A stretch of 64,000 nucleotides of DNA from Methylobacterium tardum (GTDB taxonomy: Bacteria; Pseudomonadota; Alphaproteobacteria; Rhizobiales; Beijerinckiaceae), in NCBI RefSeq assembly GCF_023546765.1, contig NZ_CP097484.1:6754001-6818000 (forward strand), given 5' to 3'. Numbering within the stretch: position 1 is the first letter of the stretch; each line of letters begins with the position of its first letter. Under the pieces are notes generated by a model that did no database searches, was not told the DNA's origin, and was given only the letters and a program-made list of their open reading frames with translations. The translations under genes were made by a program, and so were the position numbers. Shown piece by piece: positions 1 through 9,427 of this stretch.

Positions 1-697
1 ATCGCGTCCGGGTCATCCATCGCGGGACCGATCTGGCCACCTTCAACCCGGTGGCCGTTGGCACGGGTCGCGTCGAGGCCCTGCGCCGCGCCTGGAACGT
101 GGCACCGCACGAGCGGGTGATCCTTCTGGCGGCCCGGTTGACCGCCTGGAAGGGGCATCGCGTGCTGATCGAGGCGGTGGCGCAGATGCGCGACCGCGGC
201 GTGCCGGACATCGCTGTCGTGCTCGCCGGCGACCCGCAGGGCCGCGCCGCCTACGAGCGCGAGCTCGACGCGCTGATCGCGGCGCGGAATCTGGGCGGCC
301 TCGTCCGCAGGGTCGGCCATTGCACCGACATGCCGGCGGCCTACCGGGCTGCCTCGGTGGTTGCCGTCCCATCCGTCGAGCCCGAAGCCTTCGGACGCTC
401 CGCTGTCGAAGCGCAGGCGCTCGGGGCGCCGGTGGTCGTCTCGGATCTCGGAGCCGTCCCGGAAACGGTTCTGGCCCCGCCGGACGTGCCCGCCGGCCAG
501 CGCACCGGATGGCGCGTACCCCCGGAGATGCCGCTGCGCTGGCCGCGGCGCTCACGGAAGCCCTGTCGCTCGGCGCAAGCGCCCGTGATGCGCTGGCGCG
601 GAGGGGCCGCGCGCATGTCGAGGCCAACTTTTCTCTCGAGCGGATGGCTGGCGACACGCTCGCGGTCTACGCGGAGCTGCTCGGGCGCGGCCGGTAA
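1..697 (+). pseudogene. GT4-type glycosyltransferase, 5' cut by window edge and frameshifted
   Basis: C-terminal half of a family-4 (GT-B) glycosyltransferase that probably transfers a sugar from a nucleotide donor to a lipid or polysaccharide acceptor. The frame enters at base 3 with VIHRGTDLATFNP, the usual lead into the donor-binding domain. It continues with RLTAWKGHRVLIEA and a late SVEPEAFGRSAVEAQALG segment carrying the E-x7-E motif. At a run of five C (519-523) the frame breaks: GWRVPP continues as GDAAALAAAL only in another frame, which ends at TAA 695-697. One additional C would restore the expected family sequence, so a sequencing deletion is the simplest explanation. The acceptor cannot be told from the sequence, and the start lies outside the window. 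Confidence 0.8.
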
Positions 698-873
698 GCG
701 GTGCTTCAGCTTATGCGCGCAGCCGCGAAGCGCAGGCACCGGTAGGTCCGACCGCCGAGCGAAATCTCCGATCTTGGAGAGCGCCTGTTACCGTCACGCC
801 TTCGCTCTCGGCACTGATCTGAGCGCATGCGGAGGCGAGCGCCTCGAACGTCCGCGCCGCCTTGCCGGCGCTC

Positions 874-897
874 ACCGGTCGTGACGTCACAACCGGT
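874..897. promoter_or_regulatory. 24-base palindrome upstream of infC
   Basis: ACCGGT, one base, GTGACGTCAC, one base, ACCGGT: a dyad centred between bases 885 and 886 in which only one pair (880/891) fails to match. It lies about 30 bases upstream of the possible -35 element and about 150 bases before infC. The symmetry and spacing fit a binding site for a dimeric regulator. No regulator can be named, and it could also be an RNA hairpin if transcription starts further upstream. Confidence 0.45.
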
Positions 898-925
898 TAT
901 TATTGCGCGCTGCCATGGTAGGCCG

Positions 926-958
926 TTGACTCTGGCCGCGCTTCCCCCAACGTAGTAT
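926..958 (+). promoter_or_regulatory. Possible infC promoter
   Basis: TTGACT at 926-931 is a good -35 box and TAGTAT at 953-958 a fair -10 box, but the 21-base spacer is longer than the usual 17. This is a weak suggestion resting on position only. Confidence 0.25.
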
Positions 959-1050
959 GTCCGGATGAGACCGGAACGGCTGGCGGTCAGGAGATTCTCT
1001 CGGGGGTCGTCTGGTCCGCCGTTTCGTCGTTGCAGCAGGAGACCTAAGCC

Positions 1051-1593
1051 ATTCGTAGACCGATGAGAGCCATGCCGGCCCCGCAGAAGGACGGGCCGCG
1101 CGCCAACCGCGACATTCGCGGGGTGCGGGAAGTGCAGCTGATCGACGATACCGGGCAGAACCGCGGCGTCGTCCCCTTCTTCGACGCCCTCAATCTGGCT
1201 GAGGAAGTCGGCCTGGATCTTGTGGAGATCGCGCCGAACTCCGTGCCGCCCGTCTGCAAGCTGCTCGATTACGGGCGCTTCCGCTTCAACGAGCAGAAGA
1301 AGCAGAACGAGGCGCGCAAGCGGCAGAAGACGGTCGAGGTCAAGGAGATCAAGCTCCGCCCCGGCATCGACAAGCACGATTACGACACCAAGATGAAGTC
1401 GGTGCACCGCTTCTTCGAGGAGGGCGACAAGGTCAAGGTGACCCTGCGCTTCCGTGGTCGTGAGATGGCTCACCAAGATATCGGTCTGCGCCTCCTGGAG
1501 CGCGTGAAGCACGAGACGGCCGAGATCGCCAAGGTCGAGAGCGAGCCGATGCTCGAAGGCCGGCAGATGATCATGATCCTCGCGCCGCGCTGA
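1051..1593 (+). CDS. infC: Translation initiation factor IF-3, ATT start
   Basis: IF-3 binds the 30S subunit, prevents premature joining of 50S and checks start-codon and initiator-tRNA pairing. The protein (180 residues) shows the N-terminal domain ([25 protein letters not shown]), a basic helical linker ([19 protein letters not shown]) and the C-terminal domain ([34 protein letters not shown]). The start chosen is ATT at 1051: AGGAG at 1037-1041 sits nine bases before it, whereas the first in-frame ATG (1063) would be 21 bases away. The resulting [10 protein letters not shown] terminus resembles alphaproteobacterial IF-3. ATT starts in infC are known to let IF-3 repress its own translation, so autoregulation is likely here. 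The ribosomal genes rpmI and rplT are not adjacent but about 6 kb away on the other strand. Confidence 0.95.
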   Translation: MRRPMRAMPAPQKDGPRANRDIRGVREVQLIDDTGQNRGVVPFFDALNLAEEVGLDLVEIAPNSVPPVCKLLDYGRFRFNEQKKQNEARKRQKTVEVKEIKLRPGIDKHDYDTKMKSVHRFFEEGDKVKVTLRFRGREMAHQDIGLRLLERVKHETAEIAKVESEPMLEGRQMIMILAPR

Positions 1594-1622
1594 GCGGCCC
1601 GGATCCAGAGACGCGAGACCCG

Positions 1623-1655
1623 CGCCGCCTCCTCACCGGGGCGGCGTTGTCGTTT
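1623..1655 (+). terminator. Probable infC terminator
   Basis: Stem CGCCGCC (1623-1629) and GGCGGCG (1640-1646) with a ten-base loop, followed directly by the T-rich stretch TTGTCGTTT. It begins 29 bases after the infC stop, which is the expected place for a factor-independent terminator. Confidence 0.55.
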
Positions 1656-1696
1656 CAGCGCTTTCGATCGGCGGCGCCGCGGATTATGGGCAGCCT

Positions 1697-2482
1697 ATGG
1701 CCCTCGCTCCCGATGAGATCGAACGCTACGCCCGCCACCTCGTCCTCGCCGAGGTCGGCGGTCCGGGTCAGGCCCGGATCAAGGCTGCCCGGATCTTGGT
1801 CATCGGGGCAGGCGGCCTCGGCGCGCCGCTGATCCAGTACCTCGCCGCCGCCGGGATCGGCACGATCGGCCTCGTCGACGACGACACGGTCTCGCTCTCA
1901 AATCTCCAGCGGCAGGTGATTCACGGCACGCCGGATCTCGGCCGGCCGAAGGTCGAGAGCGCGGCCGACGCGGTGGCGCGGCTCAACCCGCACGTGACCG
2001 TGGTCCCGCACCCGTTCCGGATCGACGCGGACAACGCCGTCGACCTGATCGCCGGCTACGACCTCGTGGCCGACGGATCCGACAACTTCGCCACCCGCTA
2101 CGCGGTGTCCGACGCATGCTTCCGGGCGCGGCGCCCGCTGGTCACGGCGGCTTTGGGCCGCTTCGACGGCACGCTGACCACGATTCGGGCGCACGAGACC
2201 GGATCCGACGGGAATCCGAACCCAACCTATCGCTGCCTCTTCCCTAACCCGCCGCCGCCCGGCAGCGTGCCCGCCTGCGCGGAGGCCGGCGTGCTGGGCG
2301 CGCTCGCGGGTGTCATGGGCTCGCTGATGGCCATGGAGGTAATCCGCGCCGTGGCGGGCTTCGGCGAGCCCCTCGTCGGGCGCCTCCTGATGGTCGACGC
2401 CCGCGCCATGCGGTTCGAGACGCTGAGCTACGGCTGGGATCCCGAGAACCCGCTCAGCGGAACGGCCGCGTCAGCGGCCTAG
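1697..2482 (+). CDS. moeB: MoeB/ThiF/HesA-family adenylyltransferase
   Basis: E1-like enzyme that adenylates the C-terminal glycine of a small sulfur carrier, most likely MoaD in molybdopterin synthesis, though a ThiS-activating role is possible. Visible are the nucleotide-binding GAGGLG (residues 37-42), [13 protein letters not shown], the [10 protein letters not shown] segment and the [18 protein letters not shown] region that carries the conserved cysteine. The protein has 261 residues and no C-terminal rhodanese domain. Odd point: the zinc-binding CxxC pairs known in E. coli MoeB are not seen; the first is reduced to a single cysteine (TYRC) and the C-terminal one is replaced by DPENPLSG. 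Its last 12 bases overlap the end of the convergent downstream gene. The family is certain, the exact carrier is not. Confidence 0.82.
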   Translation: MALAPDEIERYARHLVLAEVGGPGQARIKAARILVIGAGGLGAPLIQYLAAAGIGTIGLVDDDTVSLSNLQRQVIHGTPDLGRPKVESAADAVARLNPHVTVVPHPFRIDADNAVDLIAGYDLVADGSDNFATRYAVSDACFRARRPLVTAALGRFDGTLTTIRAHETGSDGNPNPTYRCLFPNPPPPGSVPACAEAGVLGALAGVMGSLMAMEVIRAVAGFGEPLVGRLLMVDARAMRFETLSYGWDPENPLSGTAASAA

Positions 2483-3352
2483 CGGCTCCGGCGGCATCCA
2501 GGGCCCCTCCGCCTCCACCTTGCCGAGGCAGCACTTCTTGAACTTCTTGCCCGAGCCGCAGGGGCACGGATCGTTCCGGCCGACATCCTTGAACGGGTTG
2601 CGCTGCGGCTCGCCCGCACCCTCCTCGGTCCAGTCGAGCGCTTCGACCGGATCGTCGAGGTAGCCGTACTGGTATGGACCGAGCCGGTCTCGGTCGTCCG
2701 GCTTGGTCTCCGCCTTGCGCAGGGCCTCCTTGAACCAGTCGGCGTCGCTGATCTCGTCGGTGAGCCGTCCGTCGGCGCGGGCCGCGGCCGCGCGGGGCGC
2801 GAGGTCCCGGAAGCCGAGATGCGCGATCGTCTCTTCCCAGCCAACCCAGGCGGGACCGTCCTCGACAGCCGCCTGCGCATCGTCGAACCGGACCAGCAGG
2901 TCGTGCATCGCGGCCCGGTCGATCCGCCCCTCCAGCGTCAGGAAGGTGCAGGCGCACATCAGCGCCATGCGCGCGTGATCGTCCACCGTGCTGTCCAGGA
3001 TCAGCCGGAACAGCGGTTGCGGATCGCCGTCGAACAGGCTCGCCACGACCTTGGCGAGGGTCGCCGTGACGGCATCGCCGAGCAGGGCGTCGAGGCTCTC
3101 CTCGTCGTGCCGGAGCAGCCTGAGAAGCGGCGCGAGGGCGCGCGTGTCCCGGGCGTGGGCCAGAACGTGAAGGCCCCAGAACAGGAGGTTCGTCTCTTCC
3201 GGCGTCAGCTCGCGCCCGTCGGCGGCCGCCTCCAGCAGCGGCAGAGTCGCCTCTGCGACGGCGGCCGGGTGGTTGAGGGCCTCCCGCAACGCCGCCTTCG
3301 GCCGGTACTCGGCCGCCGCGAGGTCGCCGATGAGCAGGGCGATCCGGTCCAT
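2471..3352 (-). CDS. DUF1186-type protein with C-terminal SEC-C motif
   Basis: A 293-residue acidic, helical soluble protein ending in the metal-binding SEC-C motif [16 protein letters not shown] (the last 30 residues or so). In SecA and other proteins this small zinc module mediates contacts with partners such as SecB or ribosomes. The body ([37 protein letters not shown]) looks like helical-repeat DUF1186. The function is not established and I do not infer one. It starts eight bases after the pheT stop on the same strand, so it is probably cotranscribed with pheS-pheT. Its 3' end overlaps the convergent MoeB-like gene by 12 bases. Confidence 0.75.
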   Translation of the reverse strand: MDRIALLIGDLAAAEYRPKAALREALNHPAAVAEATLPLLEAAADGRELTPEETNLLFWGLHVLAHARDTRALAPLLRLLRHDEESLDALLGDAVTATLAKVVASLFDGDPQPLFRLILDSTVDDHARMALMCACTFLTLEGRIDRAAMHDLLVRFDDAQAAVEDGPAWVGWEETIAHLGFRDLAPRAAAARADGRLTDEISDADWFKEALRKAETKPDDRDRLGPYQYGYLDDPVEALDWTEEGAGEPQRNPFKDVGRNDPCPCGSGKKFKKCCLGKVEAEGPWMPPEPLGR

Positions 3353-3361
3353 GGCAGCGCC

Positions 3362-5782
3362 TCAGGCCCGGAGGATCGCGCCCGTCTTGCGGGTGACCTC
3401 GGCGACGATCCTGGCGCTCACCGCCTCGATCTCCGCGTCGGTCAGGGTCCGCTCGACGGGCTGGAGGCGCACCGCGATCGCCACCGATTTGGCGCCGTCC
3501 GGCACGCCCGGCCCCTCGTAGAGGTCGAACACCTCGACCCCGGTCACGAGCTTGCGCTCGGCGTTCTGGGCGGCTTTGACGATATCGCCCGCCGGGACGT
3601 CGCGGCCGACCACGAAGGCGAAGTCCCGCGACAGCGGCTGGAGCTCCGACAGCGCCAGGGTTGCCTTGGCCTTGGTGGGCTTGTGCTTGGGCAGGGGCAG
3701 GGCGTCGAGGACGATCTCGAAGGCTACGAGGGTCCCCTTCAGGTCGAGGGCCTGCAGCGTCCGCGGGTGCACCTCGCCGAACCAGCCGATCTCGTTTTTT
3801 GGCCCAAAGCGCAGCGTGCCCGAGCGGCCGGGATGCAGCCAGGACGGGCCGCCCGCAGTGATCTGAAGGCCGCCCGTCGGCACGCCGAGGCTGCCGAGCA
3901 GGGCGATGGCGTCCGCCTTGGCGTCGAAGGCGTCGACGGTCGCGGCTTTGCCGTCCCAGTGCCGCCCGGCGCCGGCCAGGGTCGCGCCGCCGCGGCGGAC
4001 CGCCGCCGCACGGATGGTCTGGCCCTCCGGCTCGTCGGAGGCGAAGCACTGGCCGACCTCGAACAGGGCCGCATCCGGGTAGCCCCGGTCGGCATTGCGC
4101 TGCGCCGCGCGCAGGAGGCCCGGCACCAAGCTCGGCCGCATGTCGGACAGCTCCGAAGCGATCGGATTGGCCAGCACGAGGTCGGCTCCGCCGCCGCCGA
4201 ACAGGACGCCGTCGTCGTGCGGCACGAACGACCACGTGACCGCCTCCATGAGGCCGCGGCTCGCCAGGGCGCGCTTGGCCAGGCGGGTCCGCTTCTGCAT
4301 CACGGTGAGCAGCGGGCGGCCGATCCCGGCGAGCGGCGGCAGGGGCTTGGCCTCGATCCGGTCGAGCCCGGCGATGCGGACGACCTCCTCGGCGAGGTCG
4401 GCCTTGCCCTCGACGTCGGGCCGCCAGGACGGCGGCAGCACCGTCGCCCGGTCCCCGGTGCCGGAGATGTGGAAGCCCAGGGTCTCGAGGATCTGCTGCA
4501 TCTCGGCGCGCGGCACCTCGATTCCGGCGAGGCGGCGGACCTCGGTCCAGGGAAAGTCGATGCGGCGCTCGGATTCGGGCGCTTCGCCGGCGATCCGCGC
4601 CTCGGTGGGCGTGCCGCCGCAGAGATCGACTACGAGCCGCGTCGCGAGGTCGAGGCCCGGGAGCGTGAAGGCCGGGTCGACGCCCCGCTCGAAGCGGTAG
4701 CGCGCGTCGGTGATGATGCCGAGGCGGCGGCCCGACTGGGCGATGTTGGTCGGGTCCCACAGGGCCGACTCGATCAGCACGTCGGTGGTGCCGGCGTCGC
4801 AGCCCGATGCATCGCCACCCATGATGCCGGCGATCGATTCGACGCCGTTCTCGTCGGCGATCACCACCGTGTCGTCGGTCAGGGTGTGGGTCCGGCCGTC
4901 GAGGGCGCGCAGGCTCTCGCCGTCGCGTGCCCGCCGGACGGTCAGGGTGCCGGCGATCTTGGCGGCGTCGAAGACGTGGAGCGGCCGGCCGCGATCGAAG
5001 GTGACGTAGTTGGTGATGTCGGCGAGGCTGTTGATCGGCCGCAGGCCGATGGCGCGCAGGCGGGCCTGCATCCAGGCCGGCGACGGGCCGTTCTTGACGC
5101 CGCGCACCAGGCGCAGGGCGAAGAGGGGGGCGAGGTGCCGGTCGGCCGGATCGAGGGCCAGCTCGACCTCGACCGGGCAGGGACCCTCGCCGCGCACGCC
5201 CGGCAGCGTCTCACGCTTGAGCGTGCCGAGGCCGGCGGCCGCGAGATCGCGGGCGATGCCGTGGACCGAGGTGCAGTCCGGCCGGTTCGGCGTCAGGTTG
5301 ATCTCGATGACCGGATCGTCGAGTGCGGCATAGAGGGCGTAGGCCTGGCCGACGGGTGCGTCGGTCGGGAGCTCCAGGATGCCGTCATGGTCGTCGCCGA
5401 GGCCGAGCTCGGCGCCCGAGCACAGCATGCCGTGACTCTCGACGCCGCGGATCGTGCCCACCGACAGGGTGATGTTCTTGCCCGGGACGTAGGTGCCGGG
5501 CGGCGCGAAGACCGAGACGAGGTCGGCCCGGGCGTTCGGGGCGCCGCAGACCACCTGCACGGGCGCGCCCGCACCGGTGTCGACGGTGCAGACCCGGAGC
5601 CGGTCGGCGTTCGGATGCTGCTCGGCCGTCAGGATCCGGGCGATCACGTAGGGCTTGAGCGCGGCGGCCTTGTCCTCGACGCCCTCAACCTCCAGGCCGA
5701 TCCGCGTGAGCGTCTCGGCGACGGTGTCGAGGGAGGCCTCGGTGTCGAGGTGGTCCTTGAGCCAGGAGAGGGTGAATTTCAT
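3362..5782 (-). CDS. pheT: Phenylalanyl-tRNA synthetase beta subunit
   Basis: Beta subunit of the alpha2-beta2 enzyme that charges tRNA-Phe. At 806 residues it is full length. In order: N-terminal [18 protein letters not shown]; an EMAP-like tRNA-binding domain from about residue 40 ([27 protein letters not shown]); the B3/B4 editing region with [20 protein letters not shown]; the B5 domain; the catalytic-like core; and a C-terminal anticodon-binding domain ([18 protein letters not shown]) ending in [10 protein letters not shown]. It follows pheS by 98 bases on the same strand, the usual pheST order. Confidence 0.97.
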   Translation of the reverse strand: MKFTLSWLKDHLDTEASLDTVAETLTRIGLEVEGVEDKAAALKPYVIARILTAEQHPNADRLRVCTVDTGAGAPVQVVCGAPNARADLVSVFAPPGTYVPGKNITLSVGTIRGVESHGMLCSGAELGLGDDHDGILELPTDAPVGQAYALYAALDDPVIEINLTPNRPDCTSVHGIARDLAAAGLGTLKRETLPGVRGEGPCPVEVELALDPADRHLAPLFALRLVRGVKNGPSPAWMQARLRAIGLRPINSLADITNYVTFDRGRPLHVFDAAKIAGTLTVRRARDGESLRALDGRTHTLTDDTVVIADENGVESIAGIMGGDASGCDAGTTDVLIESALWDPTNIAQSGRRLGIITDARYRFERGVDPAFTLPGLDLATRLVVDLCGGTPTEARIAGEAPESERRIDFPWTEVRRLAGIEVPRAEMQQILETLGFHISGTGDRATVLPPSWRPDVEGKADLAEEVVRIAGLDRIEAKPLPPLAGIGRPLLTVMQKRTRLAKRALASRGLMEAVTWSFVPHDDGVLFGGGGADLVLANPIASELSDMRPSLVPGLLRAAQRNADRGYPDAALFEVGQCFASDEPEGQTIRAAAVRRGGATLAGAGRHWDGKAATVDAFDAKADAIALLGSLGVPTGGLQITAGGPSWLHPGRSGTLRFGPKNEIGWFGEVHPRTLQALDLKGTLVAFEIVLDALPLPKHKPTKAKATLALSELQPLSRDFAFVVGRDVPAGDIVKAAQNAERKLVTGVEVFDLYEGPGVPDGAKSVAIAVRLQPVERTLTDAEIEAVSARIVAEVTRKTGAILRA

Positions 5783-5880
5783 GATGGACCTTCGAGAGCC
5801 CGGTATCGGCTCGACCGTCGGAGGAACAGGATCGCGGGGCCGTCACCGGGGCCGGAGGGCCGCGGCGGGACCGGGGCGGC

Positions 5881-6963
5881 TCAGCCGGTGAGGCCGCCCA
5901 CGAGGCTCGGCACGTCGAGCGGGCGGAAGCCGTAATGGTCGAGCCAGCGGACGTCGGCCTCGAAGAACGGGCGCAGGTCCGGCATGCCGTATTTCAGCAT
6001 GGCGATGCGGTCGATGCCGACGCCGAAGGCGAAGCCCTGCACGGCGTCCGGGTCGAGCCCGCAATTGCGCAGCACGTTCGGGTGGACCATCCCGCAGCCC
6101 AGGATCTCCAGCCAGTCGTCGCCCTCGCCGAAGCGGATCTCGCCGCCCTTGCGCGAGCACTGGATGTCGACCTCCGCGGAGGGCTCGGTGAAGGGGAAGA
6201 AGGACGGGCGGAAGCGCATCTTCACGCCCTCCACCTCGAAGAACGCCTTGCAGAACTCCTCCAGCACCCATTTCAGGTTGGCGATGTTGGCGCTCGTGTC
6301 GATCACCAGCCCCTCGACCTGGTGGAACATCGGCGTGTGGGTCTGGTCGGAATCGTGCCGGTAGGTCCGCCCCGGGATGATCACGCGGATCGGCGGCGTC
6401 TGCGCCCGCATGGTCCGCACCTGCACGGGCGAGGTGTGGGTGCGCAGCACCTTGCGTTTCCCGTCCCGGTCCGGGGCCAGGAAGAAGGTATCGTGCATCT
6501 CGCGGGCCGGGTGGCCGGGCGGGAAGTTGAGGGCCGTGAAGTTCAGCTCATCCGTCTCGATGTCCGGACCCTCGGCGACTGCGAAGCCCATCTCGGCGAA
6601 GATCGCGGTGATCTCGTCGATGACCTGGGAGATCGGGTGGATCCGGCCGCGCACCTCGGGGGCCTCCCGGACCGGCAGGGTCACGTCGACCCGCTCGGAG
6701 GCGAGGCGGGCCTCCAGGGCGGCCTCCGCCAGCTGGGTCTTGCGCGCGGTGACGGCGCCCTGGACCCGGTCGCGCAGGCCGTTGATCAGGGGCCCACGCT
6801 CCTTGCGCTCGTCCGGCGTCATCGAACCGAGGGTCTTCAGCAGATCCGAGACGCTGCCCTTCTTGCCGAGCGCGGCGACGCGGACCGCGTCGAGGGCCGC
6901 CTCGTCGGACGCCGCGCCCACCTGGGCCAGGAGATCGCGTTCGAGGGTGTCGAGATCGGTCAT
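5881..6963 (-). CDS. pheS: Phenylalanyl-tRNA synthetase alpha subunit
   Basis: Catalytic class II subunit that activates phenylalanine and forms Phe-tRNA together with PheT. The protein has 360 residues: an N-terminal coiled coil ([34 protein letters not shown]), then [14 protein letters not shown] and [13 protein letters not shown] around the active site, and [18 protein letters not shown] as class II motif 3. The start at 6963 gives the normal N terminus. An in-frame upstream start (7035) would add 24 Arg/Pro-rich residues foreign to the family, so I reject it. The strong hairpin at 7064-7095 separates it from rplT. Confidence 0.97.
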   Translation of the reverse strand: MTDLDTLERDLLAQVGAASDEAALDAVRVAALGKKGSVSDLLKTLGSMTPDERKERGPLINGLRDRVQGAVTARKTQLAEAALEARLASERVDVTLPVREAPEVRGRIHPISQVIDEITAIFAEMGFAVAEGPDIETDELNFTALNFPPGHPAREMHDTFFLAPDRDGKRKVLRTHTSPVQVRTMRAQTPPIRVIIPGRTYRHDSDQTHTPMFHQVEGLVIDTSANIANLKWVLEEFCKAFFEVEGVKMRFRPSFFPFTEPSAEVDIQCSRKGGEIRFGEGDDWLEILGCGMVHPNVLRNCGLDPDAVQGFAFGVGIDRIAMLKYGMPDLRPFFEADVRWLDHYGFRPLDVPSLVGGLTG

Positions 6964-7063
6964 CGCTGTCTTCGAGCAGGGTTGGCGGAGTCGGCCGTCG
7001 GGCCGTGCTCTCGCGCGTTGTGCGCCCGGGCGCAAGCGCGGTGCGCGGGACCTCGTAAACGAC

Positions 7064-7095
7064 GAAGGCGCGGCTCCCTGGGGAACCGCGCCTTC
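7064..7095 (-). terminator. rpmI-rplT terminator hairpin
   Basis: Fifteen-base arms GAAGGCGCGG-CTCCC (7064-7078) and GGGAA-CCGCGCCTTC (7081-7095) pair with one mismatch around a two-base loop. It begins about 25 bases past the rplT stop. On the minus strand only a weak T tract follows (CGTTT), so it may need Rho or act mainly as a 3' stabiliser. Confidence 0.65.
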
Positions 7096-7119
7096 CGTCC
7101 GTCTCGCCTCAGGCCTGGA

Positions 7120-7497
7120 TCAGGCCGCCTTGGCGGTGTTCTGCGGCAGCGCGGCCTTCGCCTTCTCGGCGACGGCGGCGAAGCTCGCCGGCTCGTGGAT
7201 CGCGAGCTCGGACAGCGCCTTGCGGTCGACCACGATGCCGGACTTCGCCAGACCGTCGATGAAGCGCGAGTAGGTCAGGCCGTGCTCGCGGACCGCCGCG
7301 TTGAGGCGCTGGATCCAGAGGGCGCGGAACGTGCGCTTCTTGTTCTTGCGGTCGCGGTAGGCGTACTGCAGACCCTTCTCCACCGCCTGCTTGGCGATGC
7401 GGATCGTATTCTTGCGCCGGCCGTAATAGCCCTTGGCGGCCTTCAGAACCTTCTTGTGCTTCGCGTGACTGGTCACGCCGCGCTTGACGCGGGCCAT
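7120..7497 (-). CDS. rplT: 50S ribosomal protein L20
   Basis: L20 binds 23S rRNA early in 50S assembly. The 125-residue protein starts [18 protein letters not shown], as in other L20 proteins, followed by the basic helix [19 protein letters not shown] and the globular [19 protein letters not shown] with [10 protein letters not shown]. The C-terminal tail is slightly longer and alanine-rich, common in this order. It lies 51 bases downstream of rpmI in the usual rpmI-rplT pair. Confidence 0.98.
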   Translation of the reverse strand: MARVKRGVTSHAKHKKVLKAAKGYYGRRKNTIRIAKQAVEKGLQYAYRDRKNKKRTFRALWIQRLNAAVREHGLTYSRFIDGLAKSGIVVDRKALSELAIHEPASFAAVAEKAKAALPQNTAKAA

Positions 7498-7548
7498 CGG
7501 TTATCTCCTGGATTCGACGAAAGACAGTGGCAACGGGTGTTGAAGGAC

Positions 7549-7752
7549 TTACCGCGCGTTCGGCAGGAAGTACTTCTTCACGTTGGCGGCATCGCCCTCA
7601 AACAGGGTCGTGGTGCCGCGCAGGTTGCGGATCTGCTTGGTCGTCCGCTTGATCATCCCGTGGCGCTTGCCGGCCTGGGCGTACATCACCTTGCCGGTGC
7701 CGGTGATCTTGAAGCGCTTCTTCGCGCCCGATTTCGTCTTCAACTTGGGCAT
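7549..7752 (-). CDS. rpmI: 50S ribosomal protein L35
   Basis: Small basic 50S protein of 67 residues, beginning [20 protein letters not shown] and ending [13 protein letters not shown], both typical of L35. The start at 7752 is preceded on the minus strand by GGAGAG at suitable spacing. A longer frame with 29 extra residues lacks family similarity. It is the first gene of rpmI-rplT, with a candidate promoter at 7887-7915 leaving a leader of about 130 bases in which L20 feedback control could act. Confidence 0.97.
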
Positions 7753-7886
7753 TTGGCTCTCCGTTGCGCGAAAGGATCTCTGGCCGATCCGGAGGGATCG
7801 GATGAGGTTCGCGCGCTGATGCTTCTGGTGGAGCAGCACGAGCCGCCACGGCAGCCCTATCGGCCGGGCGGTTCGACGCGGGGCGG

Positions 7887-7915
7887 CTTATGACAGAAAG
7901 CTGACGCGGCGGCAA
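7887..7915 (-). promoter_or_regulatory. Putative rpmI-rplT promoter
   Basis: On the minus strand, TTGCCG (7915-7910), a 17-base spacer and CATAAG (7892-7887). Each box matches the housekeeping consensus at four of six positions. The spacing is ideal and it points at rpmI, 135 bases downstream. Confidence 0.45.
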
Positions 7916-7966
7916 CGGCCGTGGGGCACCGTGACGGGCGGGGCACTCAGACGGCCATGAAGGTCT

Positions 7967-8012
7967 GCGCCGTCATACCGGGCCGTGCTGCGCCGTCCCG
8001 GGATGACGGCGC
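7967..8012. repeat. Intergenic palindromic repeat unit
   Basis: Sixteen-base arms (7967-7982 and 7997-8012), built on GCGCCGTCAT and CCCGGG, pair with one mismatch across a 14-base loop. The GTCAT-CCGGG core is the same as in the larger elements at 18324-18441 and 57022-57165, so this is a short member of one dispersed family. Confidence 0.7.
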
Positions 8013-8127
8013 GGTCGCCGTGGCCGCCTCGGGGCGGGTCGGCGCGCACGCCACCCCCGCTGATTCGGGGGAATCCGGGGACAGCTTGCGCGCTGCACAA
8101 AACGGTGCGCGACAGCGGGCGGCGCCA

Positions 8128-8152
8128 GGAACCATAACCTTGGCCGTCCGTT
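8128..8152 (+). promoter_or_regulatory. EcfG-type general stress promoter
   Basis: GGAAC at 8128-8132 and CGTT at 8149-8152, with exactly 16 bases between. This matches the alphaproteobacterial EcfG/RpoE2 consensus GGAAC-N16/17-CGTT used by the PhyR-NepR-EcfG general stress response. It lies 70 bases upstream of the glycosyltransferase start and points towards it. It was not found before other genes in the window. Confidence 0.7.
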
Positions 8153-8221
8153 TCATTCATGTCCCGCTCAGGCCAACAGGGTTAGACCCCCCGTCAAATT
8201 CGGCCAACCAGGAGACACTTC

Positions 8222-9352
8222 GTGCGCATTGCCCAGATCGCTCCGTTGTCGGAGGCCGTCCCTCCGAAGTTCTACGGCGGCACCGAGCGCGTCGTCAGCT
8301 GGATTACAGAAGAGTTGGTCCGCCAGGGCCACGAAGTCACGCTGTTCGCCAGCGGTGACTCCGAGACGTCTGCCAAGCTCGCCGCCTGCACGCCGGAGGG
8401 GCTGCGCCTGCTCGGGTACCGGGATCACACCGCCAGCCACCTGGCGATGCTGCATCAGGTGCACCGCCGCGCGCACGAGTTCGACATCCTGCACTTCCAC
8501 ATCGACCTGCTTCAGTATCCGATGTTCGAGGATCTGAATCACAAGTGCATCACCACGATGCACGGTCGCCTGGACGTACCGGACTTCATGCCGGTCTACC
8601 GCACCTTCACGGGCATGCCGCTGGTCTCGATCTCCGACAATCAGCGCCTGCCGATGCCGCCGACCTCCAACTGGCTGGCGACGATCCATCACGGCCTGCC
8701 GGCCGAGAACTGCCCGTACTACCCGGAGGCCAAGGGCGGCTATCTCGCCTTCCTCGGCCGGATCTCGCCCGAGAAACGGCCCGACCGCGCGATCGAAATG
8801 GCGATCCGTTCCGGCACGCCCCTCAAGATCGCCGCCAAGGTCGACAAGGCCGACCAGGATTACTGGGACGAGGTCATCGAGCCGATGATCCATCACCCGC
8901 TGGTCGAGTACATCGGCGAGATCAATGAAGAGCAGAAGAAGGACTTCCTCGGCAACGCCCTGGCGCTCGCCTTCCCGATCGATTGGCCGGAGCCCTTCGG
9001 CCTGGTGATGATCGAGGCGATGTCGGCCGGCACCCCGGTGATCGCCTTCCGCAACGGCTCCGTGCCGGAAGTGATCAAGGACGGCGTCGGCGGCGTGCTC
9101 TGCGATAACATGGACGATGCCGTGGCGGCGGTCGCCAAGGTCAAGACCATGAGCCGCGCCGGCGTGCGCCGCCACTTCGAGAGCGCCTTCACCGCCGAGT
9201 GCATGGTCAAGAAGTACGTCGCCGCCTACGAGGACCTGCTCGCCCGCGGCGCCGACGTGATCAAGCTGCCGAAGTCCGGCTTCAAGCCGCAATACGGTGA
9301 GGTCAACGGCTCCGCGCGCCCGGCAATCCCGGTCGCCGCAATGCCGGCCTGA
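8222..9352 (+). CDS. GT4-family glycosyltransferase (stress promoter)
   Basis: Retaining GT-B glycosyltransferase of 376 residues, probably cytosolic. The N-terminal domain opens MRIAQIAPLSEAVPPKFYGG with a glycine-rich GGTERVVSWITEELVRQGHEV. The donor domain begins near residue 170 (YLAFLGRISPEKRPDRAIEMA), and EPFGLVMIEAMSAGTPVIA near 257 carries the E-x7-E motif. The start is GTG, preceded by AGGAGAC at about 6 bases. The next gene encodes a glycogen-debranching-type glucosidase, and an EcfG-type promoter lies upstream, so a role in storage or stress glucan metabolism is likely. Donor and acceptor cannot be read from the sequence. Confidence 0.88.
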   Translation: MRIAQIAPLSEAVPPKFYGGTERVVSWITEELVRQGHEVTLFASGDSETSAKLAACTPEGLRLLGYRDHTASHLAMLHQVHRRAHEFDILHFHIDLLQYPMFEDLNHKCITTMHGRLDVPDFMPVYRTFTGMPLVSISDNQRLPMPPTSNWLATIHHGLPAENCPYYPEAKGGYLAFLGRISPEKRPDRAIEMAIRSGTPLKIAAKVDKADQDYWDEVIEPMIHHPLVEYIGEINEEQKKDFLGNALALAFPIDWPEPFGLVMIEAMSAGTPVIAFRNGSVPEVIKDGVGGVLCDNMDDAVAAVAKVKTMSRAGVRRHFESAFTAECMVKKYVAAYEDLLARGADVIKLPKSGFKPQYGEVNGSARPAIPVAAMPA

Positions 9353-9427
9353 ACCTGGGCACCGGGCTTGCGAGGCGGGTCCGGCTCGGCCTAGCGTCTT
9401 AAAGGCGACTCATCCGTAGGGTGAACA

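Larger units (their letters stand above)
698..1050. other. Intergenic region upstream of infC
   Basis: About 350 bases without a convincing protein gene. It holds a near-perfect 24-base palindrome (874-897), a weak promoter-like pair (926-958) and the Shine-Dalgarno AGGAG at 1037-1041 that belongs to infC. Reading frames in this stretch lack ribosome binding sites and recognisable protein sequence. Confidence 0.6.
7753..8221. other. Divergent intergenic region rpmI / glycosyltransferase
   Basis: About 470 bases with no protein gene. It carries the rpmI promoter candidate (7887-7915), a palindromic repeat unit (7967-8012), a small CCCCCG/CGGGGG hairpin (8054-8071) and an EcfG-type promoter (8128-8152). 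Confidence 0.7.

Noticed and set aside
965..1066. 33-codon frame in the infC leader
   Set aside because: No ribosome binding site and Arg-rich random composition; it overlaps the infC start by chance.
2819..5935. Very long open frame (over 1000 codons) on the plus strand across pheT
   Set aside because: It is antisense to the well-conserved pheT and DUF1186 genes. High G+C removes stop codons by chance, and its composition (Arg/Gly/His-rich) matches no family.
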